Source: Spirulinaceae cyanobacterium SM2_1_0
GTDB taxonomy: Bacteria; Cyanobacteriota; Cyanobacteriia; Cyanobacteriales; Spirulinaceae
Reading direction: 5' to 3'
NCBI GenBank assembly: GCA_012031265.1
Contig: JAAUTY010000015.1
Location: 1-64,000, forward strand
Length of the DNA: 64,000 nucleotides
Of this stretch, positions 35,346-45,164 are shown in pieces (positions within the stretch are counted from its first letter, which is position 1; each line of letters begins with the position of its first letter). A program made the position numbers and the translations under genes. The notes under the pieces were generated by a model. That model saw nothing but the letters and a program-made list of their open reading frames with translations. It was not told the origin of the DNA and did no database searches.

Positions 35346-37550
35346 ATGGACTTAGATTTTCTGCCGAACCTGCCCAAGTCTGACCTCGACGATCGGCGCT
35401 TTGAGGATTTAGTCGAGGAATGCTTACTGCGGATTCCGCGCTACTGTCCGGAGTGGACGAATTATAATCCCAGCGATCCTGGCATCACGCTGATCGAGCT
35501 ATTTGCTTGGCTGACCGATCAGATGATGCAGCGCTTCAACCAAGTGCCGCGCCGTCACTACGTCGCCTTCTTGGAATTGCTGGGCGTGCGGCTACAACCG
35601 CCGAGTCCGGCGCAGACCGATTTAACCTTTTACCTCGCGGGTGAGCTGCCGCAACGCTACACGATCCCGGCCGGGGTTGAGGTGGCGACCGAACGGACGA
35701 GCACCGAGGCGGCGATTGTGTTCAGCACCGATCGGCCGCTGGTGATCGATAAACCGCGCCTGTGCTACTTCCTCACCGCCAACCAGACCGAAGCGACGCC
35801 GCAGATTCTGCGCGATGCCTTTGCCAACCTCTGGAACGAGCAAACGAATGGCGCTTGGTCGGGTCCAGAACTCCCCATCTTCAACGACCAACCGCAGCCG
35901 GGGAACTGCTTTTACCTCGTCTTTGGGGAAGCTGAGCTGATCGAAGGTAATGTCATTGCGCTGACCGTGCGCGGGCAAGCGGCGACGCCCACCGGGATTG
36001 ATCCGAATAATCCGCCCCGGCGCTGGGAAGCCTGGGACGGCGCTTTTTGGCAGCCGGTGTTGCTGGAAAATGCCGACGACGCCACCCAGGGGTTTAGCTT
36101 CAACGAGATCGCTCGCCAAGGCGGCAACCCGTTGCAGGGTGCCGATATTCTCCTGCACCTGCCCCAGAGCTTTCCGGTGACCCAGTTTGGCACCTATCGC
36201 GGCCGCTGGTTGCGCTGCGCCTATACGATGCCGCGCCTGACCCAATCGAGCTACAACGCCGCACCGCGCATCGTTGGTCTGTCGGTACAGGCGACGGGTG
36301 GCACGGTGAATGCCAGTCAGGGTCGCCGGGTTGAGCGCGAGTCGCTGGGCGCGAGCAATGGCAAGCCGGGCCAGACCTGCCAACTGCGGGAGCAGCCGAT
36401 CTTGCCGCGCCAAGAGGATGAGTATTTGGTTGTTGTGCCGCCGGGGGGCTTGCCGCAGCGCTGGCTGGAGGTGAGTGATTTTGCCGACTCCGGCCCCGAA
36501 GACTTGCACTACACGCTGGATTCGGTGAGTGGCACGATTCAGTTTGGGCCGCTGATTCGCGAGCCGAGTCAGTTGCGGTTAGCGACGTATGCGCGATCGC
36601 GCCAGCAGCGAGACCTCAGCCGCAATGGCACGGCCCTAACGGAGGCTGCGGCCACAGGCTCTGAACGCATCAACCACCTCGAACACCAGTACGGAGCGAT
36701 CCCGCCCCGTGGCTCCCGTCTGATCTTCGCGGCCTACCGTACCGGCGGCGGTCAGCGCGGCAATGTCCAGCGCCATACTCTGCGGGTGGTCAAGGCGGCG
36801 GTTCCCTATGTCACGGGGGTCACCAATCACGGTCCGGCGCGTAATGGTTCCGATGCTGAAACCCTGGAGCAGGCGGCGCTGCGAGTACCACAGTTGCTCC
36901 GTAGCCGCGATCGCGCGATCACGCCGGAAGATTTTGAGATTTTGACCCTCCAAGCGGGTCGCGGCGCGGTTGCCCGTGCCCGTTGTCTGCCCGCCGATCT
37001 CGAACATCCCGGCACGACCACCCTACTGGTAGTGCCTCAGGCGAGCGAGGCTCTACTTGACCAGGGACAGGGGTTGATGCCGGATCTCTTCGCCCTGACG
37101 CCGGAGCTGGAACAGCAAGTGTTGAGCTATCTCAATGATCGCAAGCTGCTGGGAACACAGATCCGCTGCCGTCCGCCTGATTATGTAGGCGTCGCGGTGC
37201 AGACGGAGGTGGCGCTGGAGCCGGCCTACAACAATCCCGATGCCCGCCGCGAAATCCTCACCCAGCTTCGGACGGCTCTGTACCGGTTTCTCAACCCGAT
37301 TTCGGGCGGCAATGACGGCCGGGGTTGGCCCTTTGGTCGCCCTGTTTACCCGTCTGACATCGTGGCAATCTTTCAGCGCGTCGCTGGCATTCGCTACCTG
37401 GGCGCGGTACAACTGTTTGCGCTCCGACGAACTAATGGCGGTTGGACACGCTTACCGCCGGCGCCGGTCGTGGATCCCGGCCCCCATGGGTTGATTGCCT
37501 CCTGGGCTGACCCGCACCTGCGTTCGGCCCATATCGTCAACGTCGCCTAA
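35346..37550 (+). CDS. Baseplate J-like assembly protein of a contractile injection system
   Basis: 734 aa. The N-terminus LDDRRFEDLVEECLLRIPRYCPEWTNYNPSDPGITLIELFAWLTDQMMQRFNQVP is the standard signature of putative baseplate assembly proteins of phage-like injection systems (Afp11/Cis11, T4 gp6 class). Further features: a beta-rich middle, GTIQFG, GGGQRGNVQRHTL, then SRDRAITPEDFEILTLQA and PSDIVAIFQRVAGIRYLG near the end. The protein forms the baseplate wedge with gp25 and tail protein I. The gap of 113 bases before ATG 35346 has no clear Shine-Dalgarno. Full length and intact. Confidence 0.9.
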   Translation: MDLDFLPNLPKSDLDDRRFEDLVEECLLRIPRYCPEWTNYNPSDPGITLIELFAWLTDQMMQRFNQVPRRHYVAFLELLGVRLQPPSPAQTDLTFYLAGELPQRYTIPAGVEVATERTSTEAAIVFSTDRPLVIDKPRLCYFLTANQTEATPQILRDAFANLWNEQTNGAWSGPELPIFNDQPQPGNCFYLVFGEAELIEGNVIALTVRGQAATPTGIDPNNPPRRWEAWDGAFWQPVLLENADDATQGFSFNEIARQGGNPLQGADILLHLPQSFPVTQFGTYRGRWLRCAYTMPRLTQSSYNAAPRIVGLSVQATGGTVNASQGRRVERESLGASNGKPGQTCQLREQPILPRQEDEYLVVVPPGGLPQRWLEVSDFADSGPEDLHYTLDSVSGTIQFGPLIREPSQLRLATYARSRQQRDLSRNGTALTEAAATGSERINHLEHQYGAIPPRGSRLIFAAYRTGGGQRGNVQRHTLRVVKAAVPYVTGVTNHGPARNGSDAETLEQAALRVPQLLRSRDRAITPEDFEILTLQAGRGAVARARCLPADLEHPGTTTLLVVPQASEALLDQGQGLMPDLFALTPELEQQVLSYLNDRKLLGTQIRCRPPDYVGVAVQTEVALEPAYNNPDARREILTQLRTALYRFLNPISGGNDGRGWPFGRPVYPSDIVAIFQRVAGIRYLGAVQLFALRRTNGGWTRLPPAPVVDPGPHGLIASWADPHLRSAHIVNVA

Positions 37551-37598
37551 TCGCTGCCGCCCTGGCGACGCCCACTTTATCCCTCTCTGGAACTGCAT

Positions 37599-38648
37599 AT
37601 GTCCGCAACGCTCGACCTGCAACTTGTTCCGCTCCGCCTGACCGAGGCGGCACCGGTTCCGACCGGCACGGGGTCTGAGCTGGCGATCGCGGGGAGCCAA
37701 AATCAGGACATCGTGCTGCGTCCGGCCGAACCGCACGAGGTCTCGATTCGACTGGAAAACCGCAGTGCCCGCCCGCTCAACTTTGAGTTGCGCGCGGTTG
37801 GGAATTTCCCCAGTGAATGGTGCGAAATCCTGACACCGACGACAAGCCTACAACCCCACCAGCAACAGGAAGCGGTGCTGCTCTTTCGCGTTCCCCCCGA
37901 CTACTTCGAGCAGACGGGAGCGTTGGCCGCGGGCGATCACCACACCCTGGACTACAGCGGCAACCTCGAAGTCTATGCGGCTCACGATGATGCGCCTCGG
38001 CAACTGGTCGAGACGGCGGTTTTCAATGTGTTCGTCCGGCCGACCAGCCTCTACAGTGACTTCGTGCCCAGCATCTATCGCCAGAGCGACTTTCTCAATC
38101 GCTTTCTGGCGCTGTTTGAGCAGGCCTTTGAGCCGGATGTGGAGATTCTCGATAACTTCTGGGCCTATCTCGATCCGCTGTTGGCCCCGGAATCGTTGCT
38201 TCCCTTTCTCGCTCATTGGGTGGGCTGGCCTCTGCAACCGCAACTGAACCTCAATGAGCAACGCCAACTGATCCGCCACGCGATGACCATCTACCGCTGG
38301 CGCGGGACACGGCGAGGTCTGCGCTTTGCCCTGCATCTGGTCACGGGCTTGCCGCTGGATGTGCAGGCCGCCAGCGAAAATGAACGCCACATTGGCATCT
38401 ACGAGTCCTTTAGTCGGGGCTTTGTGCTTGGCGAGACTCAGATCGGTCAGGATGCTACGCTCGGCGGCGGTCAACCCTACCATTTCAGCGTGCGCTTGCG
38501 GCTGTTGCCGGGGATGGAGCTGGAGCGTGCCGCCATTGAGACGACGATCGAGCGCGAGAAACCCGCGTTTTGCACCTACGACTTGATGCTTGAACCCGCA
38601 GGCAGCGGCCCTGACGCGAATGGTCAGCAGTCCGCGCTGAATACTTGA
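37599..38648 (+). CDS. Tail protein I-like baseplate protein with an N-terminal Ig-like domain
   Basis: 349 aa. The C-terminal 220 residues are a phage tail protein I domain (Afp12/Cis12; TIGR02242 type): SDFVPSIYRQSDFLNRFLALFEQAFEPDVEILDNFWAYLDPLLAPESLLPFLAHWVGWPL, RHAMTIYRWRGTRRGLRFAL and GLPLDV, ending with a beta-strand block. The N-terminal 150 residues form a beta-sandwich (VSIRLENRSARPLNFELRAVG, NLEVYA) that is not part of standard tail-I proteins and resembles the Ig-like domains of the protein at 45503-47713. This suggests the two proteins share a binding mode or come from one family of domains. Confidence 0.87.
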   Translation: MSATLDLQLVPLRLTEAAPVPTGTGSELAIAGSQNQDIVLRPAEPHEVSIRLENRSARPLNFELRAVGNFPSEWCEILTPTTSLQPHQQQEAVLLFRVPPDYFEQTGALAAGDHHTLDYSGNLEVYAAHDDAPRQLVETAVFNVFVRPTSLYSDFVPSIYRQSDFLNRFLALFEQAFEPDVEILDNFWAYLDPLLAPESLLPFLAHWVGWPLQPQLNLNEQRQLIRHAMTIYRWRGTRRGLRFALHLVTGLPLDVQAASENERHIGIYESFSRGFVLGETQIGQDATLGGGQPYHFSVRLRLLPGMELERAAIETTIEREKPAFCTYDLMLEPAGSGPDANGQQSALNT

Positions 38649-38754
38649 ACTTGGCATTGAGCCGTTCTGACCAGCGACCCCCTGCCTACACTATTACCCA
38701 ACCGGCTATCGTCCGCCTTCCGTCTGCCACTCCCTGAATAACTGGTTACTGACC

Positions 38755-40092
38755 ATGGCTTCGCGATTTTCGTCCCTCCCTCTGCAACCACTTGAGCGCC
38801 TGTACACCAGTGACGGTCTGTTGTTGAGTGCCGATCTCTGGCAACGTGCCCATGCCTACCATCGTCAGCGCCAGAATGTTCACTACCAGGCGTTGAACCA
38901 GGCGGGCATTGTCGCGGGATTGGGCGTCAGCGTCACGGCGGCTCCGGCTGAGGTTGCGTCTCAGTATCGCGATCGCCGCTGGTTGCGAGTTCAACCCGGC
39001 CTCGCCATCGACAGCCACGGGAATCCGATCGTCATCGATCGTCCCATCGATTTCCGCATCGCCTCAGTGGCGGAAACGCAACCGGTCGTGGTTTATCTCG
39101 TCGCCAGTCATGTTGACCCCGACCGACTCCAACGCCGCAATGGCACGATTTTGGTGCAGGAGCGCTTTCGGATCGACGAAAAAATCAGTCCGCCCCTCGC
39201 TGGTGAGATCGAGATTTGCCGTCTGCAGCTTTTGCCCGGAACGCCCACCCTGGCGAACCCGCGTGATGTGCTCAATCCCGGCCCCCAAGAACTTGATCTG
39301 CGCTACCGCCCCGCTGCCCAGTCGCGCGCGCGCGGTAGCATTCGCCTCGCCACGCTCCCGGCAGTCACCGACTATGCGGCTCGGGGAGCTAGCAATTGCG
39401 CGGATCTGCTCGCCGCCTTGCCAGCACTCTACCCGGGGCTGAGCGCGGCGGGACCGCCGGTGACTTTGCAGTTGCCGGGCGATCGCGCGACACTGTTTGA
39501 CTGTGACCTTGTTTACCTGACCCGGCAGCAGTACTGTGACGGCGAGCTTGCGGTGCGACGGAGTTTGCAGGACTATGTTCGAGCCGGTGGCAATCTCTTG
39601 ATCGAGATGCCCGATGCCACGACAAAGATTAATGATCTCAAGGGGGCGATCGCCGAGATCCAGGAGGCGATCGCCGACATCAGCACCAGCGCCGACCTCG
39701 CGGACATTCGCACCGAACTGAACAACGAACTCGCCGCCTGCCAGGATAAGCTCCAAGGCTGGATGGCTGCCCTGCGCCAGTCTTTTGCGGAGCTACTCGC
39801 CGCTGCTGGGACTTCACCCGCCGAATCGGGCCGCATCGGCCGCCAGCATCCGCTGCGTCGTCAACCCTTTCTCTTTGCCCAATGGCCGCTCATTTACCAT
39901 AAACCGGTTGAATTTCTCACCTGGGGCGGCATCATCCTCGCCATCGGCGATCTCTCCCTGGCTTGGGGCATCGATGACGACCTGCTACTGTCGCGCGAGA
40001 CCATCCGTACTGCCCACGAAGTCGGCATCAATCTCCTCCATTTTGCTTGGCAGCGCCGCGAACTGGCTCAACTCCTCCAACCTGATAGTTGA
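38755..40092 (+). CDS. Baseplate-associated protein with a DUF4159-like C-terminus
   Basis: 445 aa, no clear orthologue known to me. The N-terminus RLYTSDGLLLSADLWQRAHAYHRQRQNVHYQALNQAGIVAGLGVSV then RVQPGLAIDSHGNPIVI is the entry domain common to proteins encoded inside phage-tail-like and contractile-injection clusters. The middle has a coiled-coil stretch (INDLKGAIAEIQEAIADIST). The C-terminal half has CDLVYLTRQQYCDGELAVRRSLQDYVRAGGNLLIEMPD and a later HPLRRQPFLFAQWP, resembling the glutamine-amidotransferase-like DUF4159 fold. I see no catalytic triad. Role inferred: tail-fibre-like or sheath/baseplate accessory. Low certainty on the DUF4159 assignment. Confidence 0.68.
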   Translation: MASRFSSLPLQPLERLYTSDGLLLSADLWQRAHAYHRQRQNVHYQALNQAGIVAGLGVSVTAAPAEVASQYRDRRWLRVQPGLAIDSHGNPIVIDRPIDFRIASVAETQPVVVYLVASHVDPDRLQRRNGTILVQERFRIDEKISPPLAGEIEICRLQLLPGTPTLANPRDVLNPGPQELDLRYRPAAQSRARGSIRLATLPAVTDYAARGASNCADLLAALPALYPGLSAAGPPVTLQLPGDRATLFDCDLVYLTRQQYCDGELAVRRSLQDYVRAGGNLLIEMPDATTKINDLKGAIAEIQEAIADISTSADLADIRTELNNELAACQDKLQGWMAALRQSFAELLAAAGTSPAESGRIGRQHPLRRQPFLFAQWPLIYHKPVEFLTWGGIILAIGDLSLAWGIDDDLLLSRETIRTAHEVGINLLHFAWQRRELAQLLQPDS

Positions 40093-40157
40093 CCATTACC
40101 GACCATTGGCAAATCCCCGGGTGCCAAATGCTGAACCTGCTCCCCCCGAACTGAATC

Positions 40158-41624
40158 ATGACTGCCCCTCCCGCTCCCCGTCGCTCATTGTCCTCGATTC
40201 GCTACACCCTGCCATTTCTACTGGTAGCGCCGATCATCATGACCGTGGTGCTGAGTGTCGCCTTCGCCATCTACAACGGCCGCCGGGCGGTGCGCGATTT
40301 TGGCACCACCGTATCGATCAAAACACTCGGCTCGATTGAGCAACACGTCGAAGCCTATCTGGACAAGCCGAGTCTGCTGAATCGCGCCCACGCCGCCACC
40401 GCCAACTCAGTGCTCCTCAATCTTGAGGATACTGAGTCCCTGGTCAGCTACTTCTGGCAGCAGTCAAAACTGTCTGAGGATGCTGACCTCGACTCGCTTT
40501 CGTTTGGTAGCACGACGGGCGAGTTCGTCCTTGTGCAGCAGTTTCCCGATGACACGGGCGAGCTGCGCATCCGCACGACTGAGACGGCTCCGAATCGCGA
40601 GTTCTACCGCCTTAATAGCGTCGGGCTGCGGACGGGTCGCACTCGCGTCCAGGAATATGATCCCCGCACACGCCCTTGGTATCAAGCGGGTGTCGAGGCG
40701 GGCCGACCGGTGTGGAGTTCGATTTTCCAGGCCGCCGATGCCTCGACCCTCAACATTTCTTCGATCGTGCCCATCTACAACGATGGCAGGGTCTTGCAGG
40801 GTGTCCTGGCGGCGACGATTCGACTGGAGGCGCTGAATGACTTTCTCACGGGTCTCGATATTTCACCCAACGGTGAAGCATTCATCGTAGAAACCTCGGG
40901 GGAGCTGGTCGCTAGCTCCACTCGCGAACCGGTGGTGGTCGAGCAGGAAAATGGCGATCGCCAACGTCTGTTGGCGGTTGAGAGCAGCGATCCGCTCCTC
41001 GCTAGAACGGCGCAAGAACTGCTCACCCGCTTTGAACGTCTGGATGCGCTCGAAGAGTTTGAAAGCTTTAGCTTCCGACTGGATGGCGGCCGTCAAGTCG
41101 TCAGCATCGTGCCACTCAACCCCGATCTCGGCCTCGATTGGTTGGTGGTAGCGATTGTGCCTGACCAGGACTTTAGCAAGATCATTAACGATACAATGCA
41201 GGCCACGCTGACGATCGGCAGCGTGCTCGCTTTCCTGGCGGTTGTGCTCGGCTTCTATGCCGCGCGCTGGTTGGTGCGCCCGATCGAACACTTGGGGCGT
41301 GCTGCCCGCGATATTAAGAGTGATCGCTTCCAGCCCTACACCCTACAAGAGGTCGTGGCCCGCCGTGACGAATTGGGCGATCTGGGCCGCGCCTTCCAGG
41401 ACATGGGGATTGTGATCAGTGATCGCCAACAAAGTTTCACAGCGCAAGTTCAGGAACTGCGTCAGCAGACCACTGCAGCGGATTCGGCCTCGATGCGCGG
41501 CATCGAGATCGCCTACTACCGCGCCTTGCAGGACAAGGCGAAATGGCTCCGTAGTCAACAGGCGATGGACACCGCACCGCTCGCCAACCCAGACTCACAG
41601 ACCAACGACAACCGTGCAAAATGA
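40158..41624 (+). CDS. dCache-HAMP membrane receptor without output domain (receptor 1)
   Basis: 488 aa. One membrane helix near the start (LPFLLVAPIIMTVVLSVAFAIY), then an exported dCache_1 sensor domain with the hallmark DPRTRPWYQAGVEAGRPVWSSIF and a second cache lobe (LDISPNGEAFIVETSGELVASS), ending GLDWLVVAIVPDQDF. A second helix (about 351-372) leads into a HAMP domain (WLVRPIEHLGRAARDIKSD, RDELGDLGRAFQDMG). After HAMP only a short coiled-coil and about 60 unstructured residues remain: no kinase, cyclase or GGDEF. It is the first of three paralogues. Start ATG 40158, 65 bases after the DUF4159-like gene. Confidence 0.88.
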   Translation: MTAPPAPRRSLSSIRYTLPFLLVAPIIMTVVLSVAFAIYNGRRAVRDFGTTVSIKTLGSIEQHVEAYLDKPSLLNRAHAATANSVLLNLEDTESLVSYFWQQSKLSEDADLDSLSFGSTTGEFVLVQQFPDDTGELRIRTTETAPNREFYRLNSVGLRTGRTRVQEYDPRTRPWYQAGVEAGRPVWSSIFQAADASTLNISSIVPIYNDGRVLQGVLAATIRLEALNDFLTGLDISPNGEAFIVETSGELVASSTREPVVVEQENGDRQRLLAVESSDPLLARTAQELLTRFERLDALEEFESFSFRLDGGRQVVSIVPLNPDLGLDWLVVAIVPDQDFSKIINDTMQATLTIGSVLAFLAVVLGFYAARWLVRPIEHLGRAARDIKSDRFQPYTLQEVVARRDELGDLGRAFQDMGIVISDRQQSFTAQVQELRQQTTAADSASMRGIEIAYYRALQDKAKWLRSQQAMDTAPLANPDSQTNDNRAK

Positions 41625-41673
41625 AGGTTCTTTGTCCAGATCATGCGATCGCGCCGCTCGGCGCGCTGAGAAG

Positions 41674-43059
41674 ATGGTCAAGCTCGCGCTCTCTCTCAAA
41701 CGGACGATTCCCCTGCTCGTTGTCGTGCCGCTCCTAGCCGCGACTAGCCTGACCGGTTGGCTCGCTTTACGCAGCGGTCGCAAAACCGTGGATGTGCTCT
41801 CGGAAGAGTTGACCGCCAAGGTGGCGGCTCACGTCGCCGATAATTTGGCGACCTACGTCCGTCGCCCCCATCAGATCAATCAGCTTAATGCCGAAGCGAT
41901 CCGCCTGGGTCAGCTCAATCCCAGTCGTCTCGATCAACTCGAAACGCACTTCTGGCAACAGATTCAATACTTTCCCAGTACCCAGTATCTCTACTTCGGA
42001 GCGGCAGATGGTTCCTTTCGCGGAGCCGAGCGGCTTGGGGCCAACCAACTGGCGTTGAATGTTGTGGATCGCAGCCAGCCCGAACAACTCGTGCGTTATC
42101 TCGCTAGTAGTAATGGTGGGCGGACGAGTATCCTGGATGAACAGTCGGGCTACGAGCCGCGTCAGCGTCCCTGGTATCGAGCAGCGATACAATCCGATAC
42201 TCCCACCTGGAGCGAAATCTATCCCGATTTCAACTCACAGCGCTTGGGCATCACAGCTGTCCAGGCGATCCACTCAACCGACGGCCGCCTGCTGGGAGTG
42301 TTGGGAGTTGATTTATTTTTCGAGGGCCTGGAGGGATTCCTCGGCAATCTTCAGGTCGGCCGCAGTGGTCAGGCCTATATTATCGAGCGCGATGGTTTGC
42401 TCATCGCCAGCTCTAACCAGGGTATGACGACAGACAGTGAAGGCGAAGCCCGTCTTTCGATTGCTGACAGCCCCGACCTTTTGGCTAAGGCGACTGCTGA
42501 GGCACTGATTGCTGCCTCGGGCGACTTGAGCTTGATCGGCGACAATCGCCAGGTTACCTTTCGGGCGCTCGGTCAACGCCAATTTTTGCGTGTGCGTCCC
42601 TTCACGGATGCCTACGGCCTCGATTGGCTGATTTTGATCGTCGTGCCGGAGCAAGATTTTGGCGCTGGGTTGCGAACCCAAGTGATTTGGACAGCGATTC
42701 TGGGTGGTTTAACGTTAGGCATTGCCAGTGCCATCGGCATTGCCATCAGTCGCTGGCTCGTGCGCCCGATTGCTCGGTTCAATCAGGCGGCGAGCGAGAT
42801 TGAGGCGCAAGCGTTTGACCCCGAAAGTCTCGATGACATAGCGGCACGTGATGATGAGGTGGGTGAGTTTGCCCGGGTCTTTCGGGAGATGGGTCTCGCT
42901 ATCGATGATCGCCAAGCGATGCTGGATATGCAAATCCGTGATCTCAGCGACCAGGAGAGTAGTGCAGAGACCAAGCACGAAGCTGTTCGTCAACAACTGT
43001 TGCGTTTGCGCGATCGCGCTCGTGACCTGCAAGCCACGCTCAAGACCGATGGGTTTTGA
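41674..43059 (+). CDS. dCache-HAMP membrane receptor without output domain (receptor 2)
   Basis: 461 aa from the ATG at 41674. The frame continues upstream inside the first receptor gene, but family alignment starts MVKLALSLKRTIPLLVVVPLL. Same layout as receptor 1: a helix, a dCache_1 domain with YEPRQRPWYRAAIQSDTPTWSEIYPD and LGNLQVGRSGQAYIIERDGLLIASS, GLDWLILIVVPEQDF, helix 2, HAMP (WLVRPIARFNQAASEIEAQA, RDDEVGEFARVFREMG), then a coiled coil that ends the protein. No output domain. The three receptors share clear paralogy, especially the HAMP block and DPRxRPWY motif. Confidence 0.87.
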   Translation: MVKLALSLKRTIPLLVVVPLLAATSLTGWLALRSGRKTVDVLSEELTAKVAAHVADNLATYVRRPHQINQLNAEAIRLGQLNPSRLDQLETHFWQQIQYFPSTQYLYFGAADGSFRGAERLGANQLALNVVDRSQPEQLVRYLASSNGGRTSILDEQSGYEPRQRPWYRAAIQSDTPTWSEIYPDFNSQRLGITAVQAIHSTDGRLLGVLGVDLFFEGLEGFLGNLQVGRSGQAYIIERDGLLIASSNQGMTTDSEGEARLSIADSPDLLAKATAEALIAASGDLSLIGDNRQVTFRALGQRQFLRVRPFTDAYGLDWLILIVVPEQDFGAGLRTQVIWTAILGGLTLGIASAIGIAISRWLVRPIARFNQAASEIEAQAFDPESLDDIAARDDEVGEFARVFREMGLAIDDRQAMLDMQIRDLSDQESSAETKHEAVRQQLLRLRDRARDLQATLKTDGF

Positions 43060-43286
43060 GCGGCGTGGGATGGGGTGTTTGACCGCGTTCAATGTTTTGA
43101 TAATGTCAAAAAAACGGGTGAGGAGCCATCCAGGCATGAGCAGTGGCACCTTGATGCCAGCCCTGAGTTTTTTCGAGGGTCGCAGCACGGGGTAGCGCCC
43201 CGTCACCCGCCCAGGGCGATCGCGTCACGCCTGAAAGATGAAACCGCCAAAATCCGATCGACGACCAGTTGTGTGCCATACCGCTT

Positions 43287-45164
43287 ATGTCTATGCTCTC
43301 GCTCAAACGAACCGTGCCGCTCCTGATTGTGATGCCCCTGCTTTTAGCCGTTGGCATGACCGGTCTCCTCGCCTTTTTCAACGGCCGCCGCACCGTCAAT
43401 AATCTCACCGCCACCCTGACGCACAAAGTCGCGCTCCACGTCCAGGACAACCTCCAGGCATCGCTAGAAGAGGCGCGGATGGTCAATCGCATCAATGCTG
43501 ACGCCCTGCCCCGCGACTCGTTCGCGATCGAGACCAGCACTGACCTTGAGAAGCAAATCTGGTCGCAGATTGAGGCATTTCCAACGCTGGCATCGATTTA
43601 TGTGGGCAACGCTCAGAGTGAGCTAGTGTCGGCAACGCGCAGCCAATCCGGGGAAATCGCCACCATCGGCATCGCCGGTCCCATCACCGACAACCAGTTC
43701 CAAACCTTCACGACAGATGCCCAGGGTGATCGCCAAGAATTGGTCTCAGCAACGCCCGACTATGACCCGCGCCAGCGGCCCTGGTATCAGGATGCGATCG
43801 CTGCTGGTAGCCCGGTTTGGGGGTCGATTTATGTCTGGTTAGCTCCCTATCCCAATCTCGCCCTGCCCGCCGTACAGCCCGCCACCTCAGAGTTACTGGC
43901 GGTCGTCGGAGCAGACATTTCTCTGCTCGCGGTTGGGGACTTTCTCAGCAGTTTGCAGGTCGGCCGGTCTGGTCAGGTATTCATTATCGAGCGCGACGGC
44001 CTGCTGATCGCCACCTCAACCACCGAAACACCTTACAGCGGTCAGTTTGAGCGGATTGATGCCAGCGAGAGTAGCAACCCCCTCACCCGGGCGACTGCCC
44101 GCGCCGTGTTGAGGGAATATGGCAATTTTGCCGCGGTGGAACAGGAGGAACGCTTCAACTTTCGCCATCGCCTCCGTAACCACGTGGTGCAGGTCTACCC
44201 ATTTCGGGATGGACGCGGCCTCGATTGGCTGATTGTGGTCGCGATTCCGCAGTCTGATTTTACGGGAACCGTGAATATGCAAGCGCGGACGACGCTCCTC
44301 CTGGGGGCGATCGCGGTCGGGATCGCCACGGCACTCGGCTTACTCGCCGCCCGCCGGACGCTACAACCGCTGGTGCGCCTGAACACAGCGGCGGTCGCCC
44401 TCAAAGCCCAGCAATTCGAGCCGCAAGCGATCGCCGATTTGACCGAACGCCAGGATGAGGTCGGCGAATTTGCGCGGGTCTTTCAGGCGATGGCGGCGAC
44501 GATCGGCCGGCGCACCCAGAGTCTGGACGAACAGTTGCGGGCTTTGAACTTAGAAGTGAGTCGTGCTCAGTGGCGTGATCGCAATGCGGAACTGATCCGG
44601 CTCAAACCCCACCAGAAACAGATTGCAACGATTCGGCAGATCAATCGTCTCCAGATCGACCTGAAAACCCTGCTAGAGCGCAGCGTTTTCTTCTGTAACT
44701 TTACGCCACGCGAAATGGCGCGCCTGATTGCCAAAGGCTACCAGCGCAACTATTCCCCTGATGATGTTATTTGCCGCGAGGATGAGCCGGGCGATGAATT
44801 TTACATCATCTTGACTGGCCGTGTGGAAATTTTGGTTGAAAAATTGGGCAAGCATCTTAATACTTTCGATGCTGGTGCGGCCTTTGGTGAGCTGTCGTTG
44901 CTACTCGGCATTCCTCGCACGGCGACCGCGATCGCCCGCAACTACACGACACTCTTCATCCTGGCTCGCAACGATCTCAGCGAGATTTTGCAGCAACATC
45001 CACAACTGCGCGATCGTCTCGCCCAACAACTTTACATTCACCAAGCCGAACTCGAAGAACGCCGCGAAATCCTGAATCGTTATAATCTCCTGGACGAGGA
45101 TTTTCAACATCGGCTGCTATTTTGGATTCAGCGCCGTTTAGAAACCTTGTTTGGCGGCACCTGA
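43287..45164 (+). CDS. dCache-HAMP receptor with C-terminal cyclic-nucleotide-binding domain (receptor 3)
   Basis: About 625 aa from ATG 43287 (a TTG at 43269 is in frame). N-terminal half as in receptors 1 and 2: LKRTVPLLIVMPLLL helix, dCache_1 with YDPRQRPWYQDAIAAGSPVWGSIY and LSSLQVGRSGQVFIIERDGLLIATS, GLDWLIVVAIPQSDF, helix 2, HAMP. It adds a helical linker and a cyclic-nucleotide-binding domain at about 480-590: LIAKGYQRNYSPDDVICREDEPGDEFYIILTGRVEIL, with the phosphate-binding cassette FGELSLLLGIPRTATAIA. So a cNMP (cAMP or cGMP) may gate or recruit this receptor. No catalytic domain. Confidence 0.9.
   Translation: MSMLSLKRTVPLLIVMPLLLAVGMTGLLAFFNGRRTVNNLTATLTHKVALHVQDNLQASLEEARMVNRINADALPRDSFAIETSTDLEKQIWSQIEAFPTLASIYVGNAQSELVSATRSQSGEIATIGIAGPITDNQFQTFTTDAQGDRQELVSATPDYDPRQRPWYQDAIAAGSPVWGSIYVWLAPYPNLALPAVQPATSELLAVVGADISLLAVGDFLSSLQVGRSGQVFIIERDGLLIATSTTETPYSGQFERIDASESSNPLTRATARAVLREYGNFAAVEQEERFNFRHRLRNHVVQVYPFRDGRGLDWLIVVAIPQSDFTGTVNMQARTTLLLGAIAVGIATALGLLAARRTLQPLVRLNTAAVALKAQQFEPQAIADLTERQDEVGEFARVFQAMAATIGRRTQSLDEQLRALNLEVSRAQWRDRNAELIRLKPHQKQIATIRQINRLQIDLKTLLERSVFFCNFTPREMARLIAKGYQRNYSPDDVICREDEPGDEFYIILTGRVEILVEKLGKHLNTFDAGAAFGELSLLLGIPRTATAIARNYTTLFILARNDLSEILQQHPQLRDRLAQQLYIHQAELEERREILNRYNLLDEDFQHRLLFWIQRRLETLFGGT

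Noticed and set aside
35622-36509. 295-codon minus-strand frame inside the baseplate J gene
   Set aside because: Antisense shadow within a gene with clear family motifs.
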